Source: Nitrospirales bacterium
GTDB taxonomy: Bacteria > Nitrospirota > Nitrospiria > Nitrospirales > UBA8639
Assembly (NCBI GenBank): GCA_022825885.1
Contig: JAJDVY010000017.1
Span: forward strand, 62,001-126,000
Length of the DNA stretch: 64,000 nucleotides
Direction of reading: 5' to 3'
Within the stretch, counting starts at the first letter, position 1, and every line of letters begins with the position of its first letter. Below are positions 53,601 to 62,487 of the stretch, piece after piece. The notes beneath the pieces were generated by a model. The model did no database searches, was not told where the DNA came from, and was given only the letters and a program-made list of their open reading frames with translations. Position numbers and translations under genes: made by a program.

Positions 53601-53753
53601 AAGTTGTACGAATTTCCGAAAGATATCTTTGCATCCCGTGCCGACAGTGACCCCAGAGAGTGGGACAAATTGTATGCCAGAGCAGAAGCAAAATGCTCGC
53701 TTGCTTTCAATCGCCGAGGTGCCCGCGCAGTTTCCATTACCTTAGTTTCCTAA
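50643..53753 (+). CDS. SIR2-STAND-TPR protein with cold-shock-like C-terminus, defence candidate
   Basis: This 1036-residue multidomain protein has an N-terminal SIR2-like NADase domain with LGAGAS (21-26), TTNFD (107-111), YKLHG with catalytic-type H155, and SGYSISDPHI (201-210). A STAND-type NTPase follows with Walker A GPGGNGKS (370-377) and Walker B IFLFVD (420-425), then helical and TPR-type repeats (about 680-960). The last 70 residues (RVERKEEGYAFLKL, DIFASRAD, NRRGARAVSI) resemble a cold-shock OB fold. SIR2-STAND proteins such as Avs5 sense phage and deplete NAD+. Here the C-terminus could sense nucleic acid (inference). All key SIR2 residues appear intact. No partner gene is adjacent. 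Confidence 0.85.
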   Translation: MIDIPPTLKDAVKEQRAVLFLGAGASYNAKHPKGDEIPQGDNLRKLICQKFLGGKLMQKPLNAIAAMAANEAGRTEFQSYISELFKPFEPADFHFLIPTFRWRAIVTTNFDLIVERAYANTPNRRQNLIKIVKDGDRIDARLNQESNPVGFYKLHGCIESYSDLEIPLILSNEQYASYRKNRTRLYDRVRDLGYEYPIIFSGYSISDPHIQELLFDLTDDSIDRPPFYYLSPEIPHPEKRYWEKFRVFTVETTFENFLKTIDQAIPNMVRVLPTDIGGGELSIRKHYRIAQPTESQSLKSYIATDTTHIHSALTAPRQDPRQFYRGYDDGWGCILQNLDVDRSFSDSVLVDTILLAEENRSTTELFMLKGPGGNGKSVSLKRIAWEAGVTYDNLVLYNEIPAGLRIEPLTEIHRLTGKRIFLFVDRVALVRDELRKLLENSRSQSIPLSVVGAERDNEWNIYCEQLEPFLRQEFPVRYLNEREIRKLLNLLEQHNALGLLQNLAPEDRVRKFVEGAERQLLVALHEATLGIPFEEIVVDEFRRIEPAVARNLYLDICALHQFDARVRVGLISRASGIRFEKFQAEFVQPLENVVRVVRDGHNRDVYYRSRHQHIAEIVFNKMLPSPEDKFDLLVRLITAMNIDYSSDFDTFSRLIKGRRIADIFPSVELGRLFYERVQETLPKDSFSWHQRAVFEMKHTGGALARAEEAAAQAFKLNPNNHSIQHTQAEIARQMANNTDDPLRKQSLRRTTREKLSGNNQRSSEYDLYTHAQLAIDEFKEFAASLNISDDKKPPTTFLEAAKETETVIQRGLQTFPENTELLATEATFREFLAQTARARQALERAFNLNPRQDWLAVRLARMYQASNETMKSIRVLKDCLQDNPSSKLAHLEMGRMLIESGENEAAIDHLRRSFTTGDNNFEGQFWYARELFLLSQCDKAVELFAALNNKAPGRFRTRAAAVAERDGITIMYDCRVERKEEGYAFLKLYEFPKDIFASRADSDPREWDKLYARAEAKCSLAFNRRGARAVSITLVS

Positions 53754-53865
53754 TATGAGCACATTTCCCAACTCAGGGCTGAAAAGAGTTTCTGTGGAAC
53801 TTAAATGCAAGCCAGTGAAGTAAAGCCGTATCCGGGCGACTTATATCGAATAGTCACATTACGAA

Positions 53866-54062
53866 TTAGCATCGTTTCTTTGCCATCTTCTTCACCGGCC
53901 GAGGAAACACCTCTCGCAACGTTTTCAGACTCACTCCGGACGTCTCGACCTCTGCCTCGTGTAGCTTTAGACGGCTGGCTAATCCCGTGGCGGTATGGTG
54001 ATCGCAATAGGAATGATCTGAGATTTGGGAATTTTGGATTTGGAGGATTTAGAGGGCTTCAT
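53866..54062 (-). pseudogene. possible small gene remnant
   Basis: ATG 54062 opens MKPSKSSKSKIPKSQIIPIA, which stops after 27 codons. A frame shifted near 53995 reads LASRLKLHEAEVETSGVSLK and TLREVFPRPVKKMAKKRC to TAA 53868-53866. Both halves look coding-like, but I cannot identify a family. The rest of the 320-base gap behind the SIR2 gene contains nothing else I recognise. Confidence 0.3.
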
Positions 54063-54074
54063 GTCTTCGTTGTC

Positions 54075-54596
54075 TTACGATGGGCACACGGCCTCGTTCA
54101 CACGCAAATACTCTAGGATGAATCCGTCGAGAAGCTCTGACACGCCTTGCAGGATAAAGGACGCCGCACCTCTGCCATAGGTTCCAGTGGCACGCTGACT
54201 CCAAGTGATGGCAGGAGCTGACCGCCCGGACAGGGAATCGAACAAAATCTTACTGTATAACACCCTGATATGGAATGCATGTTTGATCACATGAACAGAG
54301 ACGATGAGCCCGCCACTGGTAAGATTCAACGTCGTAGTGTATAACCGCGCACTTCGCAGTCGGCTTTCGGCCGCTATCTGGATACGCTCCTTAGTCAGAC
54401 CGGTGTCTTCCGAATCATCTAGAGTAATAAACAGGTTCGTTGGCCGACACTCGTTGAAGAGCTGAAATCGCTCCAAGGAAGAATCGCTGTCTGAGGCGAC
54501 ACCCGAAGCAGGAAACATCGTCGTCAATACCGCTACCAATAGTGCAATCTGTGATAGGCGTAGACAATCCTTGGCAAAGAGGGTCGAAACAGTCAT
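54075..54596 (-). CDS. exported hypothetical protein
   Basis: From ATG 54596 (MTVSTLFAKDCLRLSQIALL, then VAVLTTMFPASGVAS) the 173-residue protein has a clear signal peptide; a longer start at 54677 is possible. The mature part alternates strands and turns (TTTLNLTSGGLIVSVHVIKH near 90) and has two cysteines (NECRP near 50 and the C-terminal EAVCPS). Likely periplasmic or outer-membrane associated. Family not recognised. It lies between the SIR2 gene and the second BrnTA pair, on the opposite strand to SIR2. Confidence 0.5.
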   Translation of the reverse strand: MTVSTLFAKDCLRLSQIALLVAVLTTMFPASGVASDSDSSLERFQLFNECRPTNLFITLDDSEDTGLTKERIQIAAESRLRSARLYTTTLNLTSGGLIVSVHVIKHAFHIRVLYSKILFDSLSGRSAPAITWSQRATGTYGRGAASFILQGVSELLDGFILEYLRVNEAVCPS

Positions 54597-54695
54597 TCCA
54601 CTAACTCTTTGCGAAAGACGAGAAAGCTGCTTAAGGGATGATAGTGGGTGGGCCTTCGGGGTAAGCGCTATAGGCACCGGCCGTCCACCAAATTG

Positions 54696-54908
54696 TCAGC
54701 CATGTTTTGACGCGTGTTCCCGGGCAATGTTGACCAGGGTTCGTAGGGCAGAGTTGACGGTGGCGGAATCCTTGAACACTGCGGCGACATCAGGTTCCAA
54801 CAGGACTAAATTCGTACCGTGGCGATAGGCTTCGTGGTGCTTGCCACGAACGCCACTCGAAAAATCGTATTCGGCACGCATCACATCCTGTTCACCGTCC
54901 TGATTCAT
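54696..54908 (-). CDS. BrnT-associated antitoxin
   Basis: From ATG 54908 the 70-residue protein reads MNQDGEQDVMRAEYDFSSGV, then RGKHHEAYRHGTNLVLLEPD and VAAVFKDSATVNSALRTLV. This is the small antitoxin family (MRAEYDFSxGVRGKHxxAYxxGTN) that commonly follows BrnT-like toxins, with DSxxVNxALRxL at the end. It lacks the HTH seen in the 26.7 kb antitoxin, so the two modules are of different subtype. It starts 17 bases inside the toxin gene. Confidence 0.82.
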   Translation of the reverse strand: MNQDGEQDVMRAEYDFSSGVRGKHHEAYRHGTNLVLLEPDVAAVFKDSATVNSALRTLVNIAREHASKHG

Positions 54909-55167
54909 AGTGCCTCCGCTCCTTTGGTGCCGCGACCCGAGCACTGACAATACGGATGCGCTCCTCACGCTCGGTATATGATACAACAAGAATGCGATTA
55001 CGTGCGGAGCAACCCATGCTCAGAAAGCGGAATTCTCCCACAGAATGATCCGGGTCCGCAATGGTCAACTCCAGCGGTTCGCCGAAGACGGTCGCGGCTT
55101 CTGTAAAATCGACACCATGCTTCTCGACATTCGATTGCTCTTTCTCGGGATTCCACTCGAATTCCAT
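54892..55167 (-). CDS. brnT: BrnT-family toxin (second copy)
   Basis: This 91-residue protein starts at ATG 55167 (MEFEWNPEKEQSNVEKHGVD); a GTG just before it is also in frame. BrnT features are FEWNPEKExxNxEKHGVDF, EAATVFGEPLELTIADPDHS, FRFLSMGCSARNRILVVSYT and IRIVSARVAAPKERRHYE. It is a ribonuclease-type toxin paired with the overlapping antitoxin. It shares the general plan of the 26.4 kb toxin, but sequence similarity is modest, so recent duplication is unlikely. Confidence 0.9.
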   Translation of the reverse strand: MEFEWNPEKEQSNVEKHGVDFTEAATVFGEPLELTIADPDHSVGEFRFLSMGCSARNRILVVSYTEREERIRIVSARVAAPKERRHYESGR

Positions 55168-55313
55168 CACGACGTCAACGTACCTGGTTTAAGGTCTCGT
55201 GTTATTAACAGCAAAAAGCGAGAAGAAAATGTGTTGTACGGCTTTTGCTCATAGCGTGCGCTAGTAGCTCCGTTGGCCATAGCGGGGAGATAACGGCGTA
55301 AAGGTACCTGCTT

Positions 55314-55343
55314 ACAAGAATAACAACAAGTTGTTATTCTTGT
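55314..55343. promoter_or_regulatory. perfect 30-bp palindrome upstream of ATPase stub
   Basis: ACAAGAATAACAAC (55314-55327) and GTTGTTATTCTTGT (55330-55343) are perfect 14-bp inverse arms around AA. It ends four bases before the ATG at 55348. It could be an operator covering the start, or an RNA hairpin hiding it. No run of T follows, so a terminator is unlikely. Confidence 0.7.
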
Positions 55344-55347
55344 CTGG

Positions 55348-55548
55348 ATGGAGCTAACTCACCATTATCAAAGGGAAATTGAAGTTCCTCGAAATGGCAC
55401 GGTTCTTCTCCTCGGTCCTCGGATGGTAGGTAAGACCACACTCTTGGCGGACCGGTACAAACCGGGCACGTGGTTTACACGGGGAGACTGCACGGCAGAA
55501 GCGGGGAACCATGTCTGCGCTGTCGGTTTAGGCCTTCGGCTCAACTGA
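55348..55548 (+). pseudogene. N-terminal stub of an AAA+ ATPase (DUF4143-type)
   Basis: The first 43 codons read MELTHHYQREIEVPRNGTVL and then LLGPRMVGKTTLLADRYKPG, the N-terminal region and P-loop (GPRMVGKTT) of the AAA_14/DUF4143 ATPase group. After GTWF the reading becomes unrelated and stops at 55546-55548 with 66 codons; full proteins have about 380-450. Truncated and surely inactive as an ATPase. The striking palindrome before it is still intact. Confidence 0.7.
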
Positions 55549-55708
55549 CCTGCGGCTCTCATCACTCGCCACTGACCACTAATAGCAGGAAGTTGTGGAC
55601 CCGGTCACTTGGTTGACACCCGGATTTTTCACGTGATAGCGTGACGTGTTTTTTGCGCAACCAGCGCAAACACTGGGGTTTTGCCTTTTTCTTCACAACT
55701 GATTCATC

Positions 55709-56245
55709 ATGAAAAATGCCATAGCACGGCGGTATGCCCAGGCGTTTTTTCGCTTGGTGCGCCAGGAAGACCGGACGGCTGCGCAGGACGGGCTGCACGC
55801 CCTGTCTTCTGCGTTGAAGGACTCTCCGGCGTTTAAGCACGTGCTGGCCTCGCCGGTGTTTACCCTGGACGAAAAATTCCAGGTTCTCACTTCATTATGT
55901 GAACGAACGAACGGCCCACCGATCATGGTCCGGTTCTGCGAACAGTTGCTGAAGAAAAACCGGATCGGGTTCCTGCCGGAAATTGCCGAGGCTTTCAAAG
56001 CGTTGATGATCCGGCAGAGCGGCAAGCGACAGATCGTCGTGGTCTCGGCGAGACCGGTTGACGATACGATGAAACAGGATATTCTTGCTCAGTTAGGTGC
56101 CACGGCCAAGGGGGAGGTGGAGGTTGATTTTCAATCCGACCCGTCCTTGCTGGCGGGCGTCCAAATCAAAATCGGGAGTAAAGTCTATGACGGGACGGTC
56201 AGAGGCCGACTCCACAAGATGCGGGCTCAATTGGTAAAGGGGTAA
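55709..56245 (+). CDS. atpH: ATP synthase F1 subunit delta
   Basis: This 178-residue protein starts MKNAIARRYAQAFFRLVRQE, the AxRYAxALFxxA pattern of delta. It has a C-terminal VEVDFQSDPSLLAGVQIKIG followed by VYDGTVRGRLHKMRAQL (about 140-176), which is diagnostic. Delta ties the F1 head to the peripheral stalk. It is the first gene of atpH-A-G-D-C. The b subunit gene that normally precedes it is not here. A TTGACA at 55613-55618 lies upstream without a good -10 partner. Two small hairpins occupy the leader. Confidence 0.95.
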   Translation: MKNAIARRYAQAFFRLVRQEDRTAAQDGLHALSSALKDSPAFKHVLASPVFTLDEKFQVLTSLCERTNGPPIMVRFCEQLLKKNRIGFLPEIAEAFKALMIRQSGKRQIVVVSARPVDDTMKQDILAQLGATAKGEVEVDFQSDPSLLAGVQIKIGSKVYDGTVRGRLHKMRAQLVKG

Positions 56246-56248
56246 GGC

Positions 56249-57757
56249 ATGCAGATCAAGGCGGAAGAAATCAGTTCAATCATTCAGGATAAAATCAAGG
56301 GCTTCGATCAGCGTGTCGATGTGACGGAGACCGGCTACGTGATTCAGGTGGGTGACGGCATTGCGAAAGTCTATGGTCTCGAAGGCGCCATGGCCGGGGA
56401 ACTGCTGGAATTTCCCGGGGACGTGTTCGGGGTGGCGCTGAATCTGGAAGAAGACAGCGTCGGGGCCGTGCTGATGGGGTCCGATACCGGCATTAAAGAA
56501 GGCGACTCGGTCAAACGCACGGGGCGGATTGCCGAAGTGCCGGTGGGCGATGCGCTCATCGGGCGCGTGGTCGATGCGATGGGGCAACCAATCGACGGCA
56601 AGGGTCCGGTGCAGACCTCGGAGACCCGGTTGATTGAAGTGCGCGCCCCTGGCGTGGTGGAACGGCAGTCTGTCAGCGAGCCGTTGCAGACGGGCTTGAA
56701 GGCGATTGACGCCATGATTCCCATCGGCCGCGGGCAACGGGAGTTGATCATCGGCGACCGGCAAACCGGCAAGACGGCGATTGCCGTGGATACGATTATC
56801 AACCAGAAAGGACTCGACGTCTTTTGCATCTATGTCGCGATCGGCCAGAAGCGGTCAACGGTGGCGCGTGTCGTCAAGACGCTGGAGGACCATGGGGCCA
56901 TGGCCTACACCACCGTGGTCTCGGCCACGGCCAGTGACGCCGCGCCGCTCCAGTTCTTTTCGCCCTACGCCGGGGTGGCGATGGGTGAATATTTCCGCGA
57001 CAATGGGAAGCATGCGCTCATCATCTATGACGACCTGTCCAAACACGCCGTGGCCTATCGACAATTGTCTTTGTTGCTCCGCCGGCCGCCGGGCCGCGAG
57101 GCGTTTCCCGGTGACGTGTTCTTCCTGCACTCCCGGTTATTGGAGCGTGCGGCCAAATTGAGTGATGAGAATGGAGCTGGGAGTCTGACCGCGCTGCCCA
57201 TTATCGAAACGCAGGCCGGCGACGTGTCGGCCTATATTCCCACCAACGTAATTTCCATTACCGACGGGCAAATTTATCTGGCCGGTGACCTGTTCTATTC
57301 GGGCATTCGCCCGGCCATCAACGTGGGGTTGTCGGTTTCCCGCGTGGGTGGGGCCGCCCAGATCAAAACCATGAAACAAGTCGCCGGTACCCTGCGGCTC
57401 GATTTGGCCCAATATCGGGAAATGGCCGCGTTTGCGCAATTCGGCAGTGAACTGGACAAAGCGACGCAGGCCCAGTTGGCGCGAGGCGCGCGGATGGTGG
57501 AGCTGCTCAAACAGGAACAGTACAAACCCATGCCGGTGGCGGATCAGGTGCTGTCGATTTTTGCCGGGGTCAACGGGTTTGTCGATGACGTGCCCGTGAA
57601 CAAGGTGCGCGAATTTGAAGAAGGCCTGTTGGCGTTCATCAAGGAAAAGCATCCGCAACTACGGGAAGGCGTCGTGACCAAAAAGAAGATCGACGACGAG
57701 TTGGGCGGACAGCTCAAACAGGCCATTGCCGAATACAAACAGACGAAACAATTCTGA
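56249..57757 (+). CDS. atpA: ATP synthase F1 subunit alpha
   Basis: This 502-residue protein carries the alpha P-loop region [19 protein letters not shown] (about 169-187), [19 protein letters not shown], the [20 protein letters not shown] block with [20 protein letters not shown], and [17 protein letters not shown] with the catalytic-site Arg. Alpha forms the noncatalytic half of the F1 hexamer. Length matches the family (about 500-513). It lies three bases behind atpH and 15 before atpG. Confidence 0.98.
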   Translation: MQIKAEEISSIIQDKIKGFDQRVDVTETGYVIQVGDGIAKVYGLEGAMAGELLEFPGDVFGVALNLEEDSVGAVLMGSDTGIKEGDSVKRTGRIAEVPVGDALIGRVVDAMGQPIDGKGPVQTSETRLIEVRAPGVVERQSVSEPLQTGLKAIDAMIPIGRGQRELIIGDRQTGKTAIAVDTIINQKGLDVFCIYVAIGQKRSTVARVVKTLEDHGAMAYTTVVSATASDAAPLQFFSPYAGVAMGEYFRDNGKHALIIYDDLSKHAVAYRQLSLLLRRPPGREAFPGDVFFLHSRLLERAAKLSDENGAGSLTALPIIETQAGDVSAYIPTNVISITDGQIYLAGDLFYSGIRPAINVGLSVSRVGGAAQIKTMKQVAGTLRLDLAQYREMAAFAQFGSELDKATQAQLARGARMVELLKQEQYKPMPVADQVLSIFAGVNGFVDDVPVNKVREFEEGLLAFIKEKHPQLREGVVTKKKIDDELGGQLKQAIAEYKQTKQF

Positions 57758-57772
57758 TCGAACCCACGCTCC

Positions 57773-58648
57773 ATGCCAAGTTTACAGAGCCTCAGACGGA
57801 AGATCGCTTCCGTCAAAAATACCCAGAAAATCACGAAGGCGATGAAAATGGTCGCGGCGGCCAAGCTGAAGCGGGCCCAGGACCGTATTCTCTCGGCCCG
57901 GCCATACGCGCATCAGCTTCGGGACGTGGTGCGACACCTGGCGGAACGGGCGAGCCCCATCTCGCATCCCCTGTTGCGCAAACGCGAGGGAAACAAAACC
58001 GAACTGCTCGTGATCACGAGTGACCGCGGGCTGTGCGGGGCATTCAACGCCAATATTCTCCGGCAGGCCACGGAGTTTCTGAATCAGCATTCGGAGCGGG
58101 GTGAACAGGTGAGCGTGTCTCCGGCCGGGAGAAAAGGCTGCGATTTTTTCCGTCGGCGCTCGTGGACGATCCGGCAGGAATGGCCGGGCATCTTCGATCG
58201 CTTGAGTTTCGAACATGCTCTGGACATGGGACAGGATATCGTTCAGCACTATCACGAAGGCACGTTCGATCAACTGTACGTCGTCTACAACGAATTCAAA
58301 TCCGTGATGCAGCAACGCGTGGTGGTCGAAAAGCTGCTGCCCATCGAATCCCTGGATGAAGAAGCCGGCGAGACGTCATCCAAGGCCGTGGGCGCCTATC
58401 TGTTCGAACCGGATGAGGACGAGTTGCTCCAAACCCTGCTTCCGAAACATTTTCAGGTCCAGGCGTTTCGCGTGTTGTTGGAATCCGCGGCCGCGGAACA
58501 GGCCGCGAGGATGACGGCGATGGATGGAGCAACCCGGAACGCGGGAGAACTGATTCAGAAAGTCACGTTGTTTTACAATAAAACCCGGCAGGCCGCGATT
58601 ACGAAAGAATTAATGGATATCGTCGGCGGAGCGGAAGCCTTGAAGTGA
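57773..58648 (+). CDS. atpG: ATP synthase F1 subunit gamma
   Basis: This 291-residue protein begins MPSLQSLRRKIASVKNTQKI followed by TKAMKMVAAAKLKRAQDRI, the N-terminal helix of gamma. LLVITSDRGLCGAFNANILR lies in the middle, and the C-terminal helix has ATRNAGELIQKVTLFYNKTR followed by QAAITKELMDIVGGAEAL. Gamma is the rotating central shaft. Length is normal. A 194-base gap with a degenerate repeat separates it from atpD, unusual inside this operon. Confidence 0.97.
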   Translation: MPSLQSLRRKIASVKNTQKITKAMKMVAAAKLKRAQDRILSARPYAHQLRDVVRHLAERASPISHPLLRKREGNKTELLVITSDRGLCGAFNANILRQATEFLNQHSERGEQVSVSPAGRKGCDFFRRRSWTIRQEWPGIFDRLSFEHALDMGQDIVQHYHEGTFDQLYVVYNEFKSVMQQRVVVEKLLPIESLDEEAGETSSKAVGAYLFEPDEDELLQTLLPKHFQVQAFRVLLESAAAEQAARMTAMDGATRNAGELIQKVTLFYNKTRQAAITKELMDIVGGAEALK

Positions 58649-58689
58649 CCGGCGAGAAAGAACCGAATAACAACGAGAGCCTTCACGTC

Positions 58690-60278
<1,589 letters not shown>

Positions 60279-60279
<1 letters not shown>

Positions 60280-60725
60280 TGGCTGAACCAGACAACACCG
60301 TGCCTGCGGGCAAACTGCTGTTGGAAGTGGTGACACCGGACAAGCTCCTGGTGAGTGAATACGTGGACCAAGTCTCCGCGCCAGGCGAGGAAGGCGACTT
60401 CGGCGTGTTGCCGGGCCATTGTCATTTTCTGACGACGCTTCGGATCGGCGAACTGCACTACCGGATCGGCGAAGCCGAGCATTACATGTCGGTGTTGTGG
60501 GGATTCGTGGACGTGACGCCCAAAAAAGTCACCGTCCTGGCGGAGATCGCCGAGAAAGCCGAAGATATCGACGTCGACCGGGCCCACGCCGCCGTGGCCA
60601 AGGCCGAAGAACGGCTCGAGCGCGGCGGGCTGCCGTCGGAAGTCGAAGAGGCCCGGGTGAGTCTGGAAAAAGCGCGCCTCCGGCAAAAAGTGGCCGAGCG
60701 CCGCAAGCAGCAAAGGCACGCGTAA
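60279..60725 (+). CDS. atpC: ATP synthase F1 subunit epsilon
   Basis: This 148-residue protein has the epsilon beta-sandwich: LLLEVVTPDKLLVSEYVDQV, SAPGEEGDFGVLPGHCHFLT and LHYRIGEAEHYMSVLWGFVD, then a C-terminal helical hairpin (about 90-148) rich in Glu, Ala and Arg. Epsilon couples gamma to the c ring and can inhibit hydrolysis. It is slightly longer than the E. coli protein (139). It ends the F1 operon; the pseudouridine synthase gene follows after 22 bases. Confidence 0.95.
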
Positions 60726-60747
60726 CCGGTTCGCCACGGATGCGGCC

Positions 60748-61743
60748 ATGCCGTATGTTGACACGCGGACCGAGATTGTTGTTTCGCCTGGCGAAGGCCC
60801 CAAGCGCCTCGACCATTTCCTGGCGAACCGCGACCCTGATTTCTCCCGAACCATTCTCCAGAGATTGATCCTCGACGGACACGTCACCGTCGACGGGCAG
60901 CCCACCAAGCCCAGTCACAAAATCAAGCCCGGCGACGTCATCGTGCTCAGGGTCCCCAGGGCGGAACCGCTCGACATTCAGCCCGAGCCCATTCCCCTTG
61001 AAATTCTCTTTGAAGATGACGCACTGTTGGTGTTGAATAAACAGGCCGGCTTGGTGGTCCATCCGGCTCCCGGCAATTGGTCAGGCACCCTGGTGAATGC
61101 GTTGTTGCACCATTTCAAAACCGGGGCGGGCTCGTTCTCCACCATCGGCGGCAAGGAACGGCCGGGGATGGTGCACCGGTTGGACAAGAACACCACGGGC
61201 ATCATGGTCGTGGCCAAACAGGATCGGGCCCATGCGGGATTGGTCAACCAGTTCAAGCGGCATACCATAGACCGGGTGTACGAAGCCTTGATCTGGGGAG
61301 TCCCGAAGAAAGGCCAGGGGATGATCGACGTCGCCATCGGGCGGGATACCAAGGATCGGAAAAAATTCTCCGCGCGCACGACCAGGCCCAAGGCGTCGGC
61401 CACGCAATACCGGGTGACGGAGCGGTTTGACAAACTCGCGGCTCACGTGGAGCTGTTTCCGCAAACCGGCCGGACCCATCAACTGCGCGTGCATTTATCG
61501 GCGATCGGGTGTCCGATCCTGGGGGATCCCACCTATGGGGGAAAGAAAGTGGGCGCCATCCGCGACGTGGTCATTCCTCGGGTCATGTTGCATGCAAAGG
61601 TCCTCGGCTTCATCCATCCGATCTCGCAAGAGGCCATGCACTTTGTCGCTCCGCTGCCGGCTGACATGGCGGGCGTGGTGCATCAATTACGCGGTCAGCG
61701 CGCGCGCGACACCATGGACGTGGAAAAGGAACAAGAGCCATGA
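60748..61743 (+). CDS. RluD-type 23S rRNA pseudouridine synthase
   Basis: This 331-residue protein has an N-terminal S4 RNA-binding domain (RLDHFLANRDPDFSRTILQR, about 21-40). The RluA/RluD catalytic domain follows with KQAGLVVHPAPGNWSGTLVN and the active-site block GMVHRLDKNTTGIMVVAK, where the Asp after RL is catalytic. QTGRTHQLRVHLSAIGCPIL is the usual third block. RluD targets helix 69 of 23S rRNA; specificity here could also be RluC-like. Its stop overlaps the next start as ATGA. Confidence 0.93.
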   Translation: MPYVDTRTEIVVSPGEGPKRLDHFLANRDPDFSRTILQRLILDGHVTVDGQPTKPSHKIKPGDVIVLRVPRAEPLDIQPEPIPLEILFEDDALLVLNKQAGLVVHPAPGNWSGTLVNALLHHFKTGAGSFSTIGGKERPGMVHRLDKNTTGIMVVAKQDRAHAGLVNQFKRHTIDRVYEALIWGVPKKGQGMIDVAIGRDTKDRKKFSARTTRPKASATQYRVTERFDKLAAHVELFPQTGRTHQLRVHLSAIGCPILGDPTYGGKKVGAIRDVVIPRVMLHAKVLGFIHPISQEAMHFVAPLPADMAGVVHQLRGQRARDTMDVEKEQEP

Positions 61744-62180
61744 GTTCCAAAAAAGAAATGGAGACAGCCCAAGTGCTGGACGCCTTCGGCGAACTCATCG
61801 CCGCGTTGGCCGCGTTGGCCGCACAGGTACCGGCCGCGTCGTTCAGCGCGATTCCCGGAGGGATTCGTCCGACCGAAGAAGCCATTGAGAAATATGAAAC
61901 GGTCGTCTACCGATTCCGGGATCAGGCAGGGCCGCCGTATCGGGTCCTTTACGCCTTTTACGTGGATTCGCTCGAGGCCTTTGAAGCCGGCCGGGTCTTC
62001 GATGCCGTCCCGCCCCTGCTCCAGGTAATCGAGCGGTTGGTGGACCTGCACAAAGAAGAAAAAGTCTGTTTCAATTCCGCGGAGCAGAACCGCATTCGCG
62101 AGTTTCAACAACGCCTGGAAAAAATTCTCCCGGAAGCCAATAAGCCCGAAGTGGATCTTCCCACGCCGGAGAGCTACTGA
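61740..62180 (+). CDS. hypothetical helical protein
   Basis: This 146-residue protein begins MSSKKEMETAQVLDAFGELI, then an Ala-rich helix (AALAALAAQVPAASF, about 21-35), and ends in a long charged helix (QNRIREFQQRLEKILPEANK). The middle, YRVLYAFYVDSLEAFEAGRV, is also helical. I recognise no family. It overlaps the pseudouridine synthase gene by four bases (ATGA), so both are probably produced together. Soluble, with no catalytic motif visible. Confidence 0.6.
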   Translation: MSSKKEMETAQVLDAFGELIAALAALAAQVPAASFSAIPGGIRPTEEAIEKYETVVYRFRDQAGPPYRVLYAFYVDSLEAFEAGRVFDAVPPLLQVIERLVDLHKEEKVCFNSAEQNRIREFQQRLEKILPEANKPEVDLPTPESY

Positions 62181-62208
62181 CCTGCCCAACGAAGGAGACA
62201 AAAGGCCG

Positions 62209-62300
62209 TTGCTATGACCTTGCTATATTTTTGCTATGCTTGCTATGATTCTGCTATGTTTTGTTGTGCTCATGCTATGATTGTGCTATGACTTGCTATG
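62209..62300. repeat. degenerate tandem repeat of TGCTATG
   Basis: At least eight copies of TGCTAT(G/A) occur in 92 bases, separated by two to about eleven irregular bases (for example TTGCTATGACCTTGCTAT at the left end and GTGCTATGACTTGCTATG at the right). No gene is inside. The remaining sequence to 62418 holds a CCCTGAGCCTGTCGAAGGG palindrome at about 62382-62400 and nothing else I recognise. Confidence 0.8.
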
Positions 62301-62418
62301 TTCCGCAAGGCGGGCGGCTAACGGGGAGAAACAGGACACGGTCGCGCCCGACGCAGGCTGGCTATTCTGTCAACGCCTGCCCTGAGCCTGTCGAAGGGAA
62401 TAACTGAACGCATACAAT

Positions 62419-62475
62419 TCCCGACAAAAAGAACTGGATCCCCGATTAAGGATGTCGGGGACGAATCCAGTGTCT
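62419..62475. repeat. REP-like element after the DyP gene
   Basis: AAAAAGAACTGGATCCCCGA followed by TTAAGGATGTCGGGGACGAATCC is another copy of the 17.2/18.1 kb element, with arms ATCCCCGA and TCGGGGAC. It lies 13 bases past the peroxidase stop and may help end its transcript. Confidence 0.75.
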
Positions 62476-62487
62476 TGCTCTTTCTTT

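Noticed and set aside
53805-54116. 103-codon plus-strand frame behind the SIR2 gene as a partner protein
   Set aside because: Codon pattern and composition fit the opposite strand better; no start signal or motif.
62209-62300. CRISPR array
   Set aside because: Repeats are only seven bases and spacers are short and irregular; no cas genes are present. No CRISPR was seen elsewhere.
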